Shown: piece after piece, positions 38,800-46,676 of the stretch | Numbering within the stretch: the stretch's first letter is position 1 | Layout of the letters: the number at the start of each line of letters is the position of its first letter | DNA from: an uncultured Microbacterium sp. | GTDB taxonomy: Bacteria; Actinomycetota; Actinomycetes; Actinomycetales; Microbacteriaceae | Reading direction: 5' to 3' | DNA: 52,864 nt | NCBI RefSeq assembly: GCF_947632095.1 | Contig: NZ_CANROA010000012.1 | Coordinates: 1-52,864 of the forward strand | Translations under genes and position numbers: made by a program | Notes under the pieces: generated by a model | Told to the model about the DNA's origin: nothing | The model's input: the letters and a program-made list of their open reading frames with translations, nothing else | Database searches by the model: none

Positions 38800-39159
38800 T
38801 CACTGCGGCAACAACGTCCGCGCAGCACCCTCCAGTGCACCGTCGACGACGCGGAAGTAGGCCCATTTGCCGCGTTGCTCGCGGGTGGCGAGTCCTGCGT
38901 CGACGAGCTGCTTCATGTGGTGCGACACGGTGGGCTGGGACAGTCCGACGGGGTCGGTGAGGTCGCAGATGCACATCTCCCCGGTCTCGCTCCCGCCAAT
39001 CAGTGAAAGCAGCTTCACGCGGGTCGGGTCGCCGAGCGCTTTGAAAACGCGGGCGATGCGCTCGGCCTGCTCGTTCTCTAGCGCGCCGCCGGCGACGGTG
39101 CCGCAGCACGCAGCGTCGTTCTGGGTGAGGAGCGGGAGTGCGATGGTCATGGTGTTCAT
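38800..39159 (-). CDS. arsR: ArsR family arsenic-responsive repressor
   Basis: The 119-residue winged-helix repressor has RIARVFKALGDPTRVKLLSL, the metal-site helix GEMCICDLTD (Cys63 and Cys65, the classical ELCVCDL position) and the recognition helix LSQPTVSHHMKQLVDAGLA. An additional Cys pair at 18-19 near the N-terminus may complete an As(III) site, as in C. glutamicum-type ArsR. It is divergent from the flavoprotein gene across a 78-bp operator region. Confidence 0.9.
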   Translation of the reverse strand: MNTMTIALPLLTQNDAACCGTVAGGALENEQAERIARVFKALGDPTRVKLLSLIGGSETGEMCICDLTDPVGLSQPTVSHHMKQLVDAGLATREQRGKWAYFRVVDGALEGAARTLLPQ

Positions 39160-39237
39160 TCTGCCAGTCGTATTGACATCTGTCGATACATCGACAAGTC
39201 TCGATACATTGATTGTTTTCGATGTGAGGGGTTTGAC
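39160..39237. promoter_or_regulatory. Divergent ars operator/promoter region
   Basis: GTCGATACATCGAC (39182-39195) is a palindrome, and TCGATACATTGA (39201-39212) is a near copy. Together with ATTGACATC at 39172-39180 these are typical ArsR-binding features covering both facing promoters. The arrangement suggests joint repression of arsR and the flavoprotein gene, relieved by arsenite. Confidence 0.75.
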
Positions 39238-40560
39238 GTGGTTCTTCCTGTTGTGGTGATCGGTGCGGGGCCGCAAGGTCTGGCGGCTGCTGCGCATCTC
39301 CTAGAGCGGGGCCTGGAGCCGTTGGTGTTGGAGCAGGGTGCGATTCCTGCTGCGGCGGTGTCGGAGTGGGGGCATGTGCGGTTGTTCTCGCCCTGGCTGG
39401 AGCTGGTCGATCCTGCGGCTGGTCGTCTTCTTGAGCCGACGGGGTGGCGGACCCCGGCGAGCGGGTATCCGACCGGTTCGGTCTGGATTTCCGGCTATCT
39501 CGCCCCGCTCGCGAAGGCCCTCGGTGATCGGGTCCGGTATGGGGTGACGGTGACGGGTGTGGGCCGCAAGGGTCGCGATCTTCTCGTGGACGCCGGCCGC
39601 GCCGAGCAGCCGTTCGTCGTTCATGTTCAGGGCGTGGACGGTACGGAGTCGCGCATCGAGGCGCAGGCCGTGATCGACGCGTCCGGCACGTGGTCGCGTC
39701 CGAATCCCGTGGGGGCCGACGGTCTTCCCGCTTTGGGTGAGGCGGGCGCAGCAGGGGTCTTGTCTTATCGGATTCCCGCGTTTGCCGACGCGGAAGAGTT
39801 CGCGGGCCGGCACACGGTCGTGGTCGGCAATGGGCACTCCGCAACGACAGCGATCACTGAGCTGGCCCGGATCGCCCGCCAGCACCCGAACACGAAGATC
39901 ACCTGGGTCCTGCGCCGCGGCACGGTGGGCGGCACCTTCGGCGGCGGCGAAGCAGACGAGCTTCCCGAGCGCGGCGCGCTCGGCCTGCGTGCGAAGAGCG
40001 CGGTCGAGCAGGGGTTGGTGGATCTCGTGACCGGGTTCCGGGTCGAACGGATCGAGGCGACCGACGACGGGGCGGTCCTGATCTCCGAGGACGGCCGAGC
40101 ACTCGACCGCGCTGACCGGGTGGTGGTGCTGACCGGGTTCCGCCCCGACCTGTCCTTCCTGTCGGAGGTGCGCCTGGACCTGGACGCGCGGTTGCAGGCA
40201 CCGGTTCGGATCGCGGCCGACGTCGATCCGAACCTGCACTCCTGCGGCTCTGTCCGCGCGACCGGAGCCGCCGATCTCGCGCAGCCGGAGCAGGGCTTCT
40301 TCATTGTCGGAGCGAAGTCCTACGGGCGTGCCCCGACGTTCCTCGCGCTGACAGGCTACGAGCAGGTCCGCAGCGTCATCGCGGAACTCGCCGGGGACCA
40401 TGAAGCCGCCAAGCGGGTCGAGCTGGTCCTCCCGGACACCGGCGTGTGCGGCGGGGCCGGCCTCTTCGACGATCCGACCGGAGCGAAGGGCGGCGCGTGC
40501 TGCGCACCGGCGCCACAGGTCATCCAGCTCGGACGGGCACCCGTCGACAGCACGGTTTAG
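39238..40560 (+). CDS. arsO: FAD-dependent NAD(P)H monooxygenase-like protein, ArsO type
   Basis: A 440-residue flavoprotein with an FAD loop VVVIGAGPQGLAAAAHLLER at the N-terminus and a second dinucleotide loop VVVGNGHSATTAITELARIA near residue 195. It resembles ArsO proteins found in actinobacterial ars operons, thought to act on trivalent or organic arsenicals. The C-terminus carries several Cys residues (VCGGAGLFDD; GGACCAPAP) that could bind arsenic. GTG 39238 is the first start after the operator. Substrate is not established by the sequence. Confidence 0.78.
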   Translation: MVLPVVVIGAGPQGLAAAAHLLERGLEPLVLEQGAIPAAAVSEWGHVRLFSPWLELVDPAAGRLLEPTGWRTPASGYPTGSVWISGYLAPLAKALGDRVRYGVTVTGVGRKGRDLLVDAGRAEQPFVVHVQGVDGTESRIEAQAVIDASGTWSRPNPVGADGLPALGEAGAAGVLSYRIPAFADAEEFAGRHTVVVGNGHSATTAITELARIARQHPNTKITWVLRRGTVGGTFGGGEADELPERGALGLRAKSAVEQGLVDLVTGFRVERIEATDDGAVLISEDGRALDRADRVVVLTGFRPDLSFLSEVRLDLDARLQAPVRIAADVDPNLHSCGSVRATGAADLAQPEQGFFIVGAKSYGRAPTFLALTGYEQVRSVIAELAGDHEAAKRVELVLPDTGVCGGAGLFDDPTGAKGGACCAPAPQVIQLGRAPVDSTV

Positions 40561-41219
40561 GTTCGGGCGGGGACGCCGAGTTCGTCGAGCAGGGTTAGGA
40601 CGCGGCGTTCGATCTCGTCGCGCACGGGCCGCACCCCGTCGGGGTTCCATCCGGTGGGGTCGGCCAGGGCCCATTCTTCGTAGCGTTTGCCGGGGAAGAT
40701 CGGGCAGGCGTCTCCGCAGCCCATCGTGATCACCACATCCGCTGCCTGGACGACCTCGTCCGTCCAGGGTTTGGGGTATTCGGTGGCGATGTCGATGCCC
40801 TTCTCGGCCATGACCTCGATCGCGACCGGGCTCACGGTGTCGCCGGGTTCGGAGCCGCCGGACCAGCCGACCGCGAGGTCGCCGGCGTAGTGCTGGAAGA
40901 AGCCGAGCGCCATCTGCGACCGGCCGGCATTGTGCACGCAGAGGAACAGCACGGTCGGCTTCCCATCCACGAGGAGCCCGTCGACTTTGGCGAGGGCGCG
41001 CAGCCGCTGCTTCGCGAACTTCTCCGTCAATAGCGGAAGGTAGTTCGGTACAGTCGCGCGTGCCGAGAGCTCAGTGTAGGAAGAGTGGAGGAATCGGTCG
41101 ATGGTCTCCCGCCCGAAGGTTCCCTCGAACTCGCGAGTCAGGCGCTCGGCACCCGAGGAGAGGGCGGATTCCTGGTCGATCGTGACCGAGGCGCGTTTAT
41201 CGTTCAGCATCAGAGTCAT
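40557..41219 (-). CDS. arsC: Arsenate reductase, LMW-phosphatase type with N-terminal helical domain
   Basis: A 220-residue protein. Residues 1-80 form a helical-bundle domain (LTREFEGTFGRETIDRFLHS) and residues 88-215 a low-molecular-weight phosphatase fold with the P-loop CVHNAGRS (Cys94, Arg100), ITMGCGDACPIFPGKRYEEW and DPTGWNPDGVRPVRDEIERR. This resembles mycothiol-linked arsenate reductases of Corynebacterineae and relatives, which reduce As(V) to As(III). A 4-nt overlap couples it to the fusion gene upstream. Confidence 0.88.
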   Translation of the reverse strand: MTLMLNDKRASVTIDQESALSSGAERLTREFEGTFGRETIDRFLHSSYTELSARATVPNYLPLLTEKFAKQRLRALAKVDGLLVDGKPTVLFLCVHNAGRSQMALGFFQHYAGDLAVGWSGGSEPGDTVSPVAIEVMAEKGIDIATEYPKPWTDEVVQAADVVITMGCGDACPIFPGKRYEEWALADPTGWNPDGVRPVRDEIERRVLTLLDELGVPART

Positions 41220-41896
41220 CCATTCTTCGTAGCAGTCAGGCGAGGAGCGAGATTGTGGATGCGAGCGGCGAGATCCTCGAACGCGGCATCGAAGGCAGCA
41301 TCCGTGCCCTCGCGTACCGGGTCAGGAACGGACCAGTGCAGGAGGCCGGTATCGCCGAGTTCTTCGTGGGCGGTGTCGCAGACGGTGATCACATAGTCGT
41401 CTGCGCCCAGTACCTCGTCCACGCTTTGCGGCGCGCGGGCTTGGAGGGTGAGGCTGTGCCGGGTCGCGGCGGCGATCGCGCCGGGCTCGATCGCGGCGGC
41501 TGGGTGCGTGCCCGCTGAGGCCACCGGGATGTCGCTGGCGTCGTGCCAGAGCGCGGCGGCAAGTTGGGAGCGCGCCGAGTTGCCCGTACAGACGAACACC
41601 ACCCGCCGCACCCCAACCGCTGGGGACGGGATCAGTCCCTTGAAGGCGCGGGGAGCCAGGTGCAGGTAGGTGCGCCGACGGTCGGCCTCCGACCGGGTAC
41701 GCAGCAACAGGCCTTCGCGTTCCAAGATGTTCAAGTGATGCGCGAGCAGGCTCGATGAGATGCCAAGCTCCACCTGCAGCTCCACCGGGGCGACATCGCC
41801 CAGGGTGAGCAAGTCGATGATGCGGAGCCGCACGGGATCGGCGAGGGCTGCGTATCGCGCCACTCGCACCGCCAGGGTAGTTTCCTCAATGTTCAT
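41216..41896 (-). CDS. Fusion of ArsR-type repressor and arsenate reductase/phosphatase domain
   Basis: The 226-residue protein has an N-terminal winged-helix domain (VARYAALADPVRLRIIDLLT; SSLLAHHLNILEREGLLLRT). From residue ~97 it has a low-molecular-weight phosphatase/arsenate reductase domain with P-loop CTGNSARS (Cys103, Arg109), VASAGTHPAAAIEPGAI, and the acidic motif WSVPDPVREGTDAAFD. The ArsR half lacks the ELCVCDL cysteines, so sensing, if any, must use another site, possibly the reductase pocket. It is divergent from the aquaporin gene and 5' of arsC. Confidence 0.85.
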   Translation of the reverse strand: MNIEETTLAVRVARYAALADPVRLRIIDLLTLGDVAPVELQVELGISSSLLAHHLNILEREGLLLRTRSEADRRRTYLHLAPRAFKGLIPSPAVGVRRVVFVCTGNSARSQLAAALWHDASDIPVASAGTHPAAAIEPGAIAAATRHSLTLQARAPQSVDEVLGADDYVITVCDTAHEELGDTGLLHWSVPDPVREGTDAAFDAAFEDLAARIHNLAPRLTATKNG

Positions 41897-41920
41897 TACC
41901 TCAATAATGACTGAGTAATG
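41894..41920. promoter_or_regulatory. Inverted repeat operator between fusion repressor and aquaporin genes
   Basis: CATTAC (41894-41899) and GTAATG (41915-41920) form an inverted repeat with inner TCA/TGA arms. The left arm includes the fusion gene's start codon. An ArsR-like dimer bound here would block both divergent genes. The sequence differs from the 39.2-kb operator, suggesting a different repressor, probably the fusion protein. Confidence 0.65.
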
Positions 41921-41944
41921 TATCGTCGTCAAGGTGATCCCGAA

Positions 41945-42646
41945 ATGAACACCACCCAGACCCCCGAGCCCCTGCCGCTCTGGCGTCGCGCAGCCGCCGA
42001 GTTCGTCGGCACCGGCCTGCTCGTGACCGTCGTCGTCGGCTCCGGGATCGCGGCCCAGCGGCTGTCGCCGGACGATGTCGGACTCCAGCTGCTGGAGAAC
42101 TCCCTCGCCACAGCCCTCGGCCTCACCGTCCTGATCCTGCTGTTCCAGACCGTCAGCGGGGCGCACTTCAACCCCGTCGTGACTCTCGCCGACCGGATTC
42201 TTGGGACACGCCACACTGCCCGCGAAATCGTGGTTTACATCCTCGCGCAGATCGTGGGTGGGATTGGTGGTGCGGTACTCGCGAACCTGATGTTCGAGAC
42301 CCCCACTGCCATAGCCACCACCGATCGTCTCTCGGCCGGGCATCTGCTCGGGGAGATCGTCGCGACCGCGGGTCTGGTACTGGTGATCTTCGCCCTGGCC
42401 CGTACCGGACGGGGCACGATCGTCGCCCCGGTCGTCGGTGCGTATATCGGGGCGGCCTACTGGTTCACGTCCTCGACCTCGTTCGCCAATCCCGCCGTGA
42501 CCATTGGCCGGATCTTCTCCGACACTTTCGCCGGCATCGCGCCGACCTCCGCGCTCTGGTTCCTCGGCGCGCAACTCGTCGGCGCGGCCCTCGGCGTCGT
42601 TCTCGTTCTGTTGTTCTTCCCCCTCTCTCGAAAGGCACACGCATGA
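41945..42646 (+). CDS. MIP family channel (arsenite-permeable aquaglyceroporin, AqpS-like)
   Basis: A 233-residue channel with six membrane helices and two half-helix motifs: GAHFNPVVTL (Asn-Pro-Val variant) and FANPAVTIGRI (NPA). In Sinorhizobium meliloti AqpS replaces an arsenite pump: arsenate is reduced inside and arsenite flows out. The same gene logic is visible here, with no ArsB or Acr3. ATG 41945 is preferred to ATG 41918 because AAGGTGA lies 7 nt before it. ATGA overlap links it to the next gene. Confidence 0.85.
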   Translation: MNTTQTPEPLPLWRRAAAEFVGTGLLVTVVVGSGIAAQRLSPDDVGLQLLENSLATALGLTVLILLFQTVSGAHFNPVVTLADRILGTRHTAREIVVYILAQIVGGIGGAVLANLMFETPTAIATTDRLSAGHLLGEIVATAGLVLVIFALARTGRGTIVAPVVGAYIGAAYWFTSSTSFANPAVTIGRIFSDTFAGIAPTSALWFLGAQLVGAALGVVLVLLFFPLSRKAHA

Positions 42647-44031
42647 CTCACCTGATCGCCATCGGCGGCTCCGACGCCGGCATCTCCGCCGCGCTCCGCG
42701 CCCGCGAACTCGACCCCAGCACCGACGTCACCGTCGTCGTGGCCGACGAGTACCCGAACTTCTCCATCTGCGGCATCCCGTACTACTTCACCGGCGAGGT
42801 TGCCCCCTGGCAGTCCCTGGCCCACCGCACCGCGGCCGATCTCGAAGCCGCCGGCATGAACCTGCGCCTGAACACCTTCGGCACCGGCATCGACGTCGCG
42901 GGTCGCAAGCTCGCCGTCCGCACTCCCGGCGGTAGCACGGAAGACCTCGCCTATGACGAGCTGATCGTCGGCACCGGAGCCCTGCCGTCCCACGCCGGGA
43001 TCACAGGCCTCGACGTGCTGACCCCGGAGGACGGAGTACACGTCATCCACTCGATGGGCGACACCTTCGCCCTCGACCGGTTCCTCGACAACCACCGGCC
43101 GCAGTCTGCGATCATCGTCGGAGCCGGATACGTCGGCCTGGAGATGGCCGAAGCTTTCACCGTCCGCGGTCTGCACGTCACCCAGATCCAGCGCGGCCCC
43201 GAAGTCCTCTCCACCCTCGACCCCGAACTCGGTGCACTCGTCCACGACGAACTCACCACCCACGGCGTCGAGATCATCACCAACACCACGATCAGCGGCA
43301 TCCAGAAGACCGCCGCCGGGCTAAACGTCACCGGAATCCGCAGCGGCAGCTCGTTCGAGCAGACCGCCGATCTGGTGCTCGTCGTCGTCGGGGTCCGCCC
43401 GAACACGGAACTTCTCGAGCAGTCGGGCGCAACTCTCGGCGCGGGCGGCGCGGTCGTGGTCGATGAGTGGATGCGCACAGGGCTTCCGCACGTGTGGGGT
43501 GCAGGGGACGGCATCATCACCCACCACCGCCTCCTTGGCCCGACCTACCTTCCGCTCGGCACCACCGCCCACAAGCAGGGCCGCATCGCTGGGGAGAACG
43601 CGCTCGGTGGGGATCGGAAGTTCGCCGGGTCAGTCGGTACCCAGGTCGTGAAGATCTTCGACCTCGTCGCCGCCCGCACCGGACTCCGCGACCACGAAGC
43701 CACCGCTGCCGGCTACACACCCGCTACCGTCGCAGCGGCCGCGGATGACCACAAGCGGTACTACCCAGGCGCGCAGCCGATCAGCTTCCGCATCACTGGC
43801 GACACCAACACTGGCCTGCTCCTCGGCGCGCAACTCGTCGGTAGGCGCGAAACCGAAACCGCCAAACGCGTCGACACTTATGCCACTGCCCTCTACGCCG
43901 GCCTCACGATCGAGCAGGTCAGCGAACTCGACCTCTCGTACACGCCGCCACTCGGGTCGCCGTGGGACGCGGCCCAGGTCGCCACTCAGGCTTGGGACGC
44001 TGCGCAACGGGTCAGCCTGGCACGCGTGTAG
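42643..44031 (+). CDS. Pyridine nucleotide-disulfide oxidoreductase, CoA-disulfide reductase-like
   Basis: A 462-residue flavoprotein: FAD loop LIAIGGSDAGISAALRAREL at the start, active-site Cys43 in NFSICGIPYYF (single-Cys, as in CoA-disulfide reductases and NADH oxidases), and NAD loop SAIIVGAGYVGLEMAEAF. Near the C-terminus it has LLGAQLVGRRETETAKRVDT. No rhodanese domain is attached. In arsenic operons such enzymes likely regenerate a low-molecular-weight thiol or act as thiol reductases; this is inference. A perfect inverted repeat follows the stop. Confidence 0.82.
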   Translation: MTHLIAIGGSDAGISAALRARELDPSTDVTVVVADEYPNFSICGIPYYFTGEVAPWQSLAHRTAADLEAAGMNLRLNTFGTGIDVAGRKLAVRTPGGSTEDLAYDELIVGTGALPSHAGITGLDVLTPEDGVHVIHSMGDTFALDRFLDNHRPQSAIIVGAGYVGLEMAEAFTVRGLHVTQIQRGPEVLSTLDPELGALVHDELTTHGVEIITNTTISGIQKTAAGLNVTGIRSGSSFEQTADLVLVVVGVRPNTELLEQSGATLGAGGAVVVDEWMRTGLPHVWGAGDGIITHHRLLGPTYLPLGTTAHKQGRIAGENALGGDRKFAGSVGTQVVKIFDLVAARTGLRDHEATAAGYTPATVAAAADDHKRYYPGAQPISFRITGDTNTGLLLGAQLVGRRETETAKRVDTYATALYAGLTIEQVSELDLSYTPPLGSPWDAAQVATQAWDAAQRVSLARV

Positions 44032-44038
44032 ACGGCGA

Positions 44039-44089
44039 GGAACTCACGGCAGAAAGTACGCTGAAACTGGCCGTGATGCCGTGAGTTCC
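44039..44089. repeat. 12-bp perfect inverted repeat after the arsenic cluster
   Basis: GGAACTCACGGC (44039-44050) is exactly repeated inverted at 44078-44089, 27 nt apart. It could be a long-looped terminator, or mark the end of the accessory region. No T-tract follows. Confidence 0.55.
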
Positions 44090-44365
44090 CGCCTCAACTA
44101 CCTTCAGAATTCCTGAACTCAAGCGAGTTAGCTCATCATGCGGCTGGTGGTATCGAAGAGTTCCAGCTCGAGTGGGTGGAGCTGGTGCTGGCAGACGAAA
44201 GAGCGATCTGAATCTGCCGATCCCGCCGGCGGAGGTGCCCGCCGCCGTGCACGAGACCTTCGCGCGCGGCGGGCGGAATTGGCAGAGAATCCGCCGCCCC
44301 GCTGTGGAGGACGAATCAGAGAGAATCTGGGGTCGGGGTGAGGTGCAGGGCGCACACGCGAACCC
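44090..44365. other. Stretch between arsenic cluster and core genes, no recognised gene
   Basis: Several overlapping short ORFs occur on both strands (for example reading IEEFQLEWVELVLADERA near 44150), but none has a domain or ribosome-binding site that can be trusted. A weak TTCAG-5-CTGAA palindrome lies at 44103-44117. The region may be eroded gene debris at the accessory/core border. Confidence 0.45.
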
Positions 44366-44395
44366 CGCGCCGAGTCAGTGAGCTGACTCGGCGCG
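44366..44395 (-). terminator. Stem-loop terminator at end of the minus-strand DedA-DoxX-reductase operon
   Basis: A perfect 13-bp stem (CGCGCCGAGTCAG at 44366-44378 with 44383-44395) closes a TGAG loop. The stem includes the stop codon of the reductase gene (44375-44377). It can work in either direction. Confidence 0.8.
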
Positions 44396-45088
44396 TGCCC
44401 GCGCCACGATGATCCCGCGCTGAGAATCCCAGAAGCCGTCGACCATCTCGCGAAGCTGTTCGGCGTCGACATCGGCGCCGAACGCTTCGGCCCCGGGTTC
44501 GAGGGCGATGCCGGCCGCGAGGGGGCCGGCAGGCACGGGGTCGAATCCGAGGGCATCGATGAGGGAGGAGACGAGAGCGATATCGGATGCTTCGTCACCG
44601 GCGAGCGCGATGGCCTTGCGGTCTGCGGCGCCGGCGGGCCGGGCATCGTCGGCCATGTCGTGATAACCCATGTGGCTGAGCGCCTTCACGACACGTGCGC
44701 CGAGGAAATGCTGCTGCACGAGCTCACTCGTGGATGTGCGCGGGTCGGAGAACTCGTCGCGGATGCCGTCGGACGCCCACCAGTAATTCATCGCATCGAT
44801 GACGAGTTTGCCGCGGAACGATTCTGGGAGAAGCATCCGGAACTTCGCGAGGGGGAGGGCGAGCAGCACAGCATCCGATTCGGCGATCACCGATTCTCGC
44901 GGCGCGGGCTCCGCGCCCAACGATGCCGCACGGCCGGCGATCAGGCGCGGATCGCCGGACGCCGAGATCAGAACGCGCAGACCGGCGGATGCCGCGAGCT
45001 GCGCGATCACACCTCCGAGGCGTCCCGCGCCGAGGATCCCCAGCGTGCGGATCGGGGACTGCTCGGCGCCCGTGTCAGCGACGCTCAC
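44375..45088 (-). CDS. NADPH-dependent F420 reductase-like protein
   Basis: The 237-residue protein has a Rossmann loop TLGILGAGRLGGVIAQLAAS at the N-terminus, then VLLALPLAKFRMLLPESFRG, LVIDAMNYWW and VKALSHMGYHDM. This is the pattern of the F420-dependent NADP reductase family, whose members in many bacteria are NADP-binding proteins of unproven substrate. GTG 45088 is chosen as it starts a normal N-terminus; it overlaps the DoxX end by 14 nt. Part of a three-gene minus-strand operon. Confidence 0.75.
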   Translation of the reverse strand: MSVADTGAEQSPIRTLGILGAGRLGGVIAQLAASAGLRVLISASGDPRLIAGRAASLGAEPAPRESVIAESDAVLLALPLAKFRMLLPESFRGKLVIDAMNYWWASDGIRDEFSDPRTSTSELVQQHFLGARVVKALSHMGYHDMADDARPAGAADRKAIALAGDEASDIALVSSLIDALGFDPVPAGPLAAGIALEPGAEAFGADVDAEQLREMVDGFWDSQRGIIVARARAESAH

Positions 45089-45539
45089 GTCGCCACGGCC
45101 GATCGCGCCACGCACCGGTCGCCCACAGCACGACGAGCACGAGCACCGGCTGGAAGAACAGACGAGCGAAGCGGGCGGCATCCGTGTCGAGGCCGAACCC
45201 GTCGCGTCCCTCGAGCCACTGCGCGATGTTGCCGGGGAACACGGCGATGAAGAAGAGCGCCGCGACGAGGCCTACGACCACCCGGTAGCGGCCGAGGAAG
45301 ACGAGGGCGAGGCCGAGCAGGATCTCCACGACACCGGATGCCAGAACCACGAAGTCGACATCCAACGGCAGCCACGGCGGCACCTGCGCTTGGAACTCCT
45401 CACGCGCCACCGTCAGATGGCCGATGCCCGCGCCCAGGATCATCACGCCGAGGACGACGCGCACGATGGTGCGCACGATCCCTGCGGAGGGCTTCTTCTC
45501 GAAGAGTCGGCTCAGCGGCCCAGAACTGTGTTCAGTCAT
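45075..45539 (-). CDS. DoxX-like membrane protein
   Basis: A 154-residue protein with four membrane helices (IVRTIVRVVLGVMILGAGIG; VVLASGVVEILLGLALVFLG; VVGLVAALFFIAVFPGNIAQ; LFFQPVLVLVVLWATGAW). The conserved GIGHLTVARE and FPGNIAQWLEGR segments are typical of DoxX relatives. In mycobacteria DoxX joins a membrane oxidoreductase complex linked to thiol stress; here only the family is supported. It overlaps its neighbours on both sides. Confidence 0.78.
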   Translation of the reverse strand: MTEHSSGPLSRLFEKKPSAGIVRTIVRVVLGVMILGAGIGHLTVAREEFQAQVPPWLPLDVDFVVLASGVVEILLGLALVFLGRYRVVVGLVAALFFIAVFPGNIAQWLEGRDGFGLDTDAARFARLFFQPVLVLVVLWATGAWRDRPWRRERR

Positions 45540-46200
45540 CGGAGGCGGGCGGTTCGGTCGCCGTGGCCGCACGGTTGCGACGCACCTGGCGAATGCGGAG
45601 CGTGATCCAGGTGATCGCGGCGACGGCCACGACGACGATGACGATCTTCTGGAAGATGCCCGCATAGTCCTCGACGATGTGCCAGTTGGCTCCGAGGAAG
45701 AAACCGGCGAGCACGAATATCGTGTTCCAGATCGCGCTGCCCGCGGTGGTCAGCAGTAGGAAGCGCACGAGCGGCATCCGCTCGATGCCGGCGGGGATCG
45801 AGATGAGGCTGCGGAAGATCGGGATCATCCGGCCGAAGAACACGGCCTTCGATCCGTGCCGGTCGAACCAGGCCTCGGTGCGCTCGACGTCTTCGAGCTT
45901 GATGAGGGGCAGCTTGTCGGCGATGGCGTACATGCGCCGACGTCCGAGCCAGGCGCCGAGCCCGTAGAGGGCGATCGCGCCCACGACCGAGCCGATCGTG
46001 GTCCAGATCAGAACCTCGAGCAGGCCCAGGCTTCCCTGCGCAGCGGTGAAGCCGGCCAGTGGCAGGATGATCTCACTCGGCAGCGGCGGGAAGAGGTTCT
46101 CCAGGGCGATCGCGACACCGGCGCCAAGGCCGCCGAGGGTCTCCATGAGGGTGACCGCCCACTGGGCGATCGCATTGAGGTTCTCCGCGCCGGAATCCAT
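45532..46200 (-). CDS. DedA/SNARE-associated family membrane protein
   Basis: A 222-residue protein with the DedA features ENLFPPLPSEIILPLAGFTA at the N-terminus, GSVVGAIALYGLGAWLGRRR, the motif FFGRMIPIFRSLISIPAGIE and GSAIWNTIFVLAGFFLG. DedA proteins move phospholipids or undecaprenyl phosphate across the membrane. ATG 46200 is used; the in-frame ATG at 46224 adds a charged extension without a clear site. First gene of the operon with DoxX and the reductase. Confidence 0.87.
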   Translation of the reverse strand: MDSGAENLNAIAQWAVTLMETLGGLGAGVAIALENLFPPLPSEIILPLAGFTAAQGSLGLLEVLIWTTIGSVVGAIALYGLGAWLGRRRMYAIADKLPLIKLEDVERTEAWFDRHGSKAVFFGRMIPIFRSLISIPAGIERMPLVRFLLLTTAGSAIWNTIFVLAGFFLGANWHIVEDYAGIFQKIVIVVVAVAAITWITLRIRQVRRNRAATATEPPASDD

Positions 46201-46333
46201 GACTTTCAGCGTAGGGGAGCGCACCTGGGGAACCTCGCAGAAATGGGCGGTTGGGAATAAGAGGGCAGGATGAGGGCATCATCACCATGGACAAGAGGAT
46301 CGTCCGCATCGACTCGACCCACCAGGAGAAGCA

Positions 46334-46663
46334 ATGACCAACGCATTCGACGTGCTCAGCACCGGCCTCGCCGACCTCGATGAGCGCTCCCCGGGACGCG
46401 CGGGCGGAATCGCCGTCGGCAAGGTTCACGATGAGCCGGGCCTGCGTGTTCGCACGATCGCCCTCGACGCCGGAGCCGTCCTTGAAGAGCACGTCGCCGG
46501 GGTGCCCGTGCTGATCCACGTCGTCGGCGGACGCGTTCAGTTCGACATCGGAGGAGCAAGCCATGACCTGGCAGCCGGTGCGCTCGTTCGCGCCGACGGC
46601 GGGGTGCCGCACGCCGTGCGCGCTCAGGAGCCCTCGCGCCTCGTGCTCACCCTGATCGGCTGA
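46334..46663 (+). CDS. Small cupin-domain protein
   Basis: A 109-residue single-cupin protein: VRTIALDAGAVLEEHVAGVP and VPVLIHVVGGRVQFDIGGAS, followed by GVPHAVRAQEPSRLVLTLIG. Potential metal ligands (Glu, His and the late His) follow the cupin pattern but one of the usual first-motif His residues is absent, so it may be a binding rather than catalytic cupin. AGGAGAAG precedes the ATG. It is a single-gene unit, divergent from DedA. Confidence 0.75.
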   Translation: MTNAFDVLSTGLADLDERSPGRAGGIAVGKVHDEPGLRVRTIALDAGAVLEEHVAGVPVLIHVVGGRVQFDIGGASHDLAAGALVRADGGVPHAVRAQEPSRLVLTLIG

Positions 46664-46676
46664 CGGGAAGAGCGCA

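Noticed and set aside
44128..44646. Minus-strand ORF extending beyond the reductase terminator
   Set aside because: Ser/Pro/Arg noise in a different frame from the reductase, crossing a strong hairpin.
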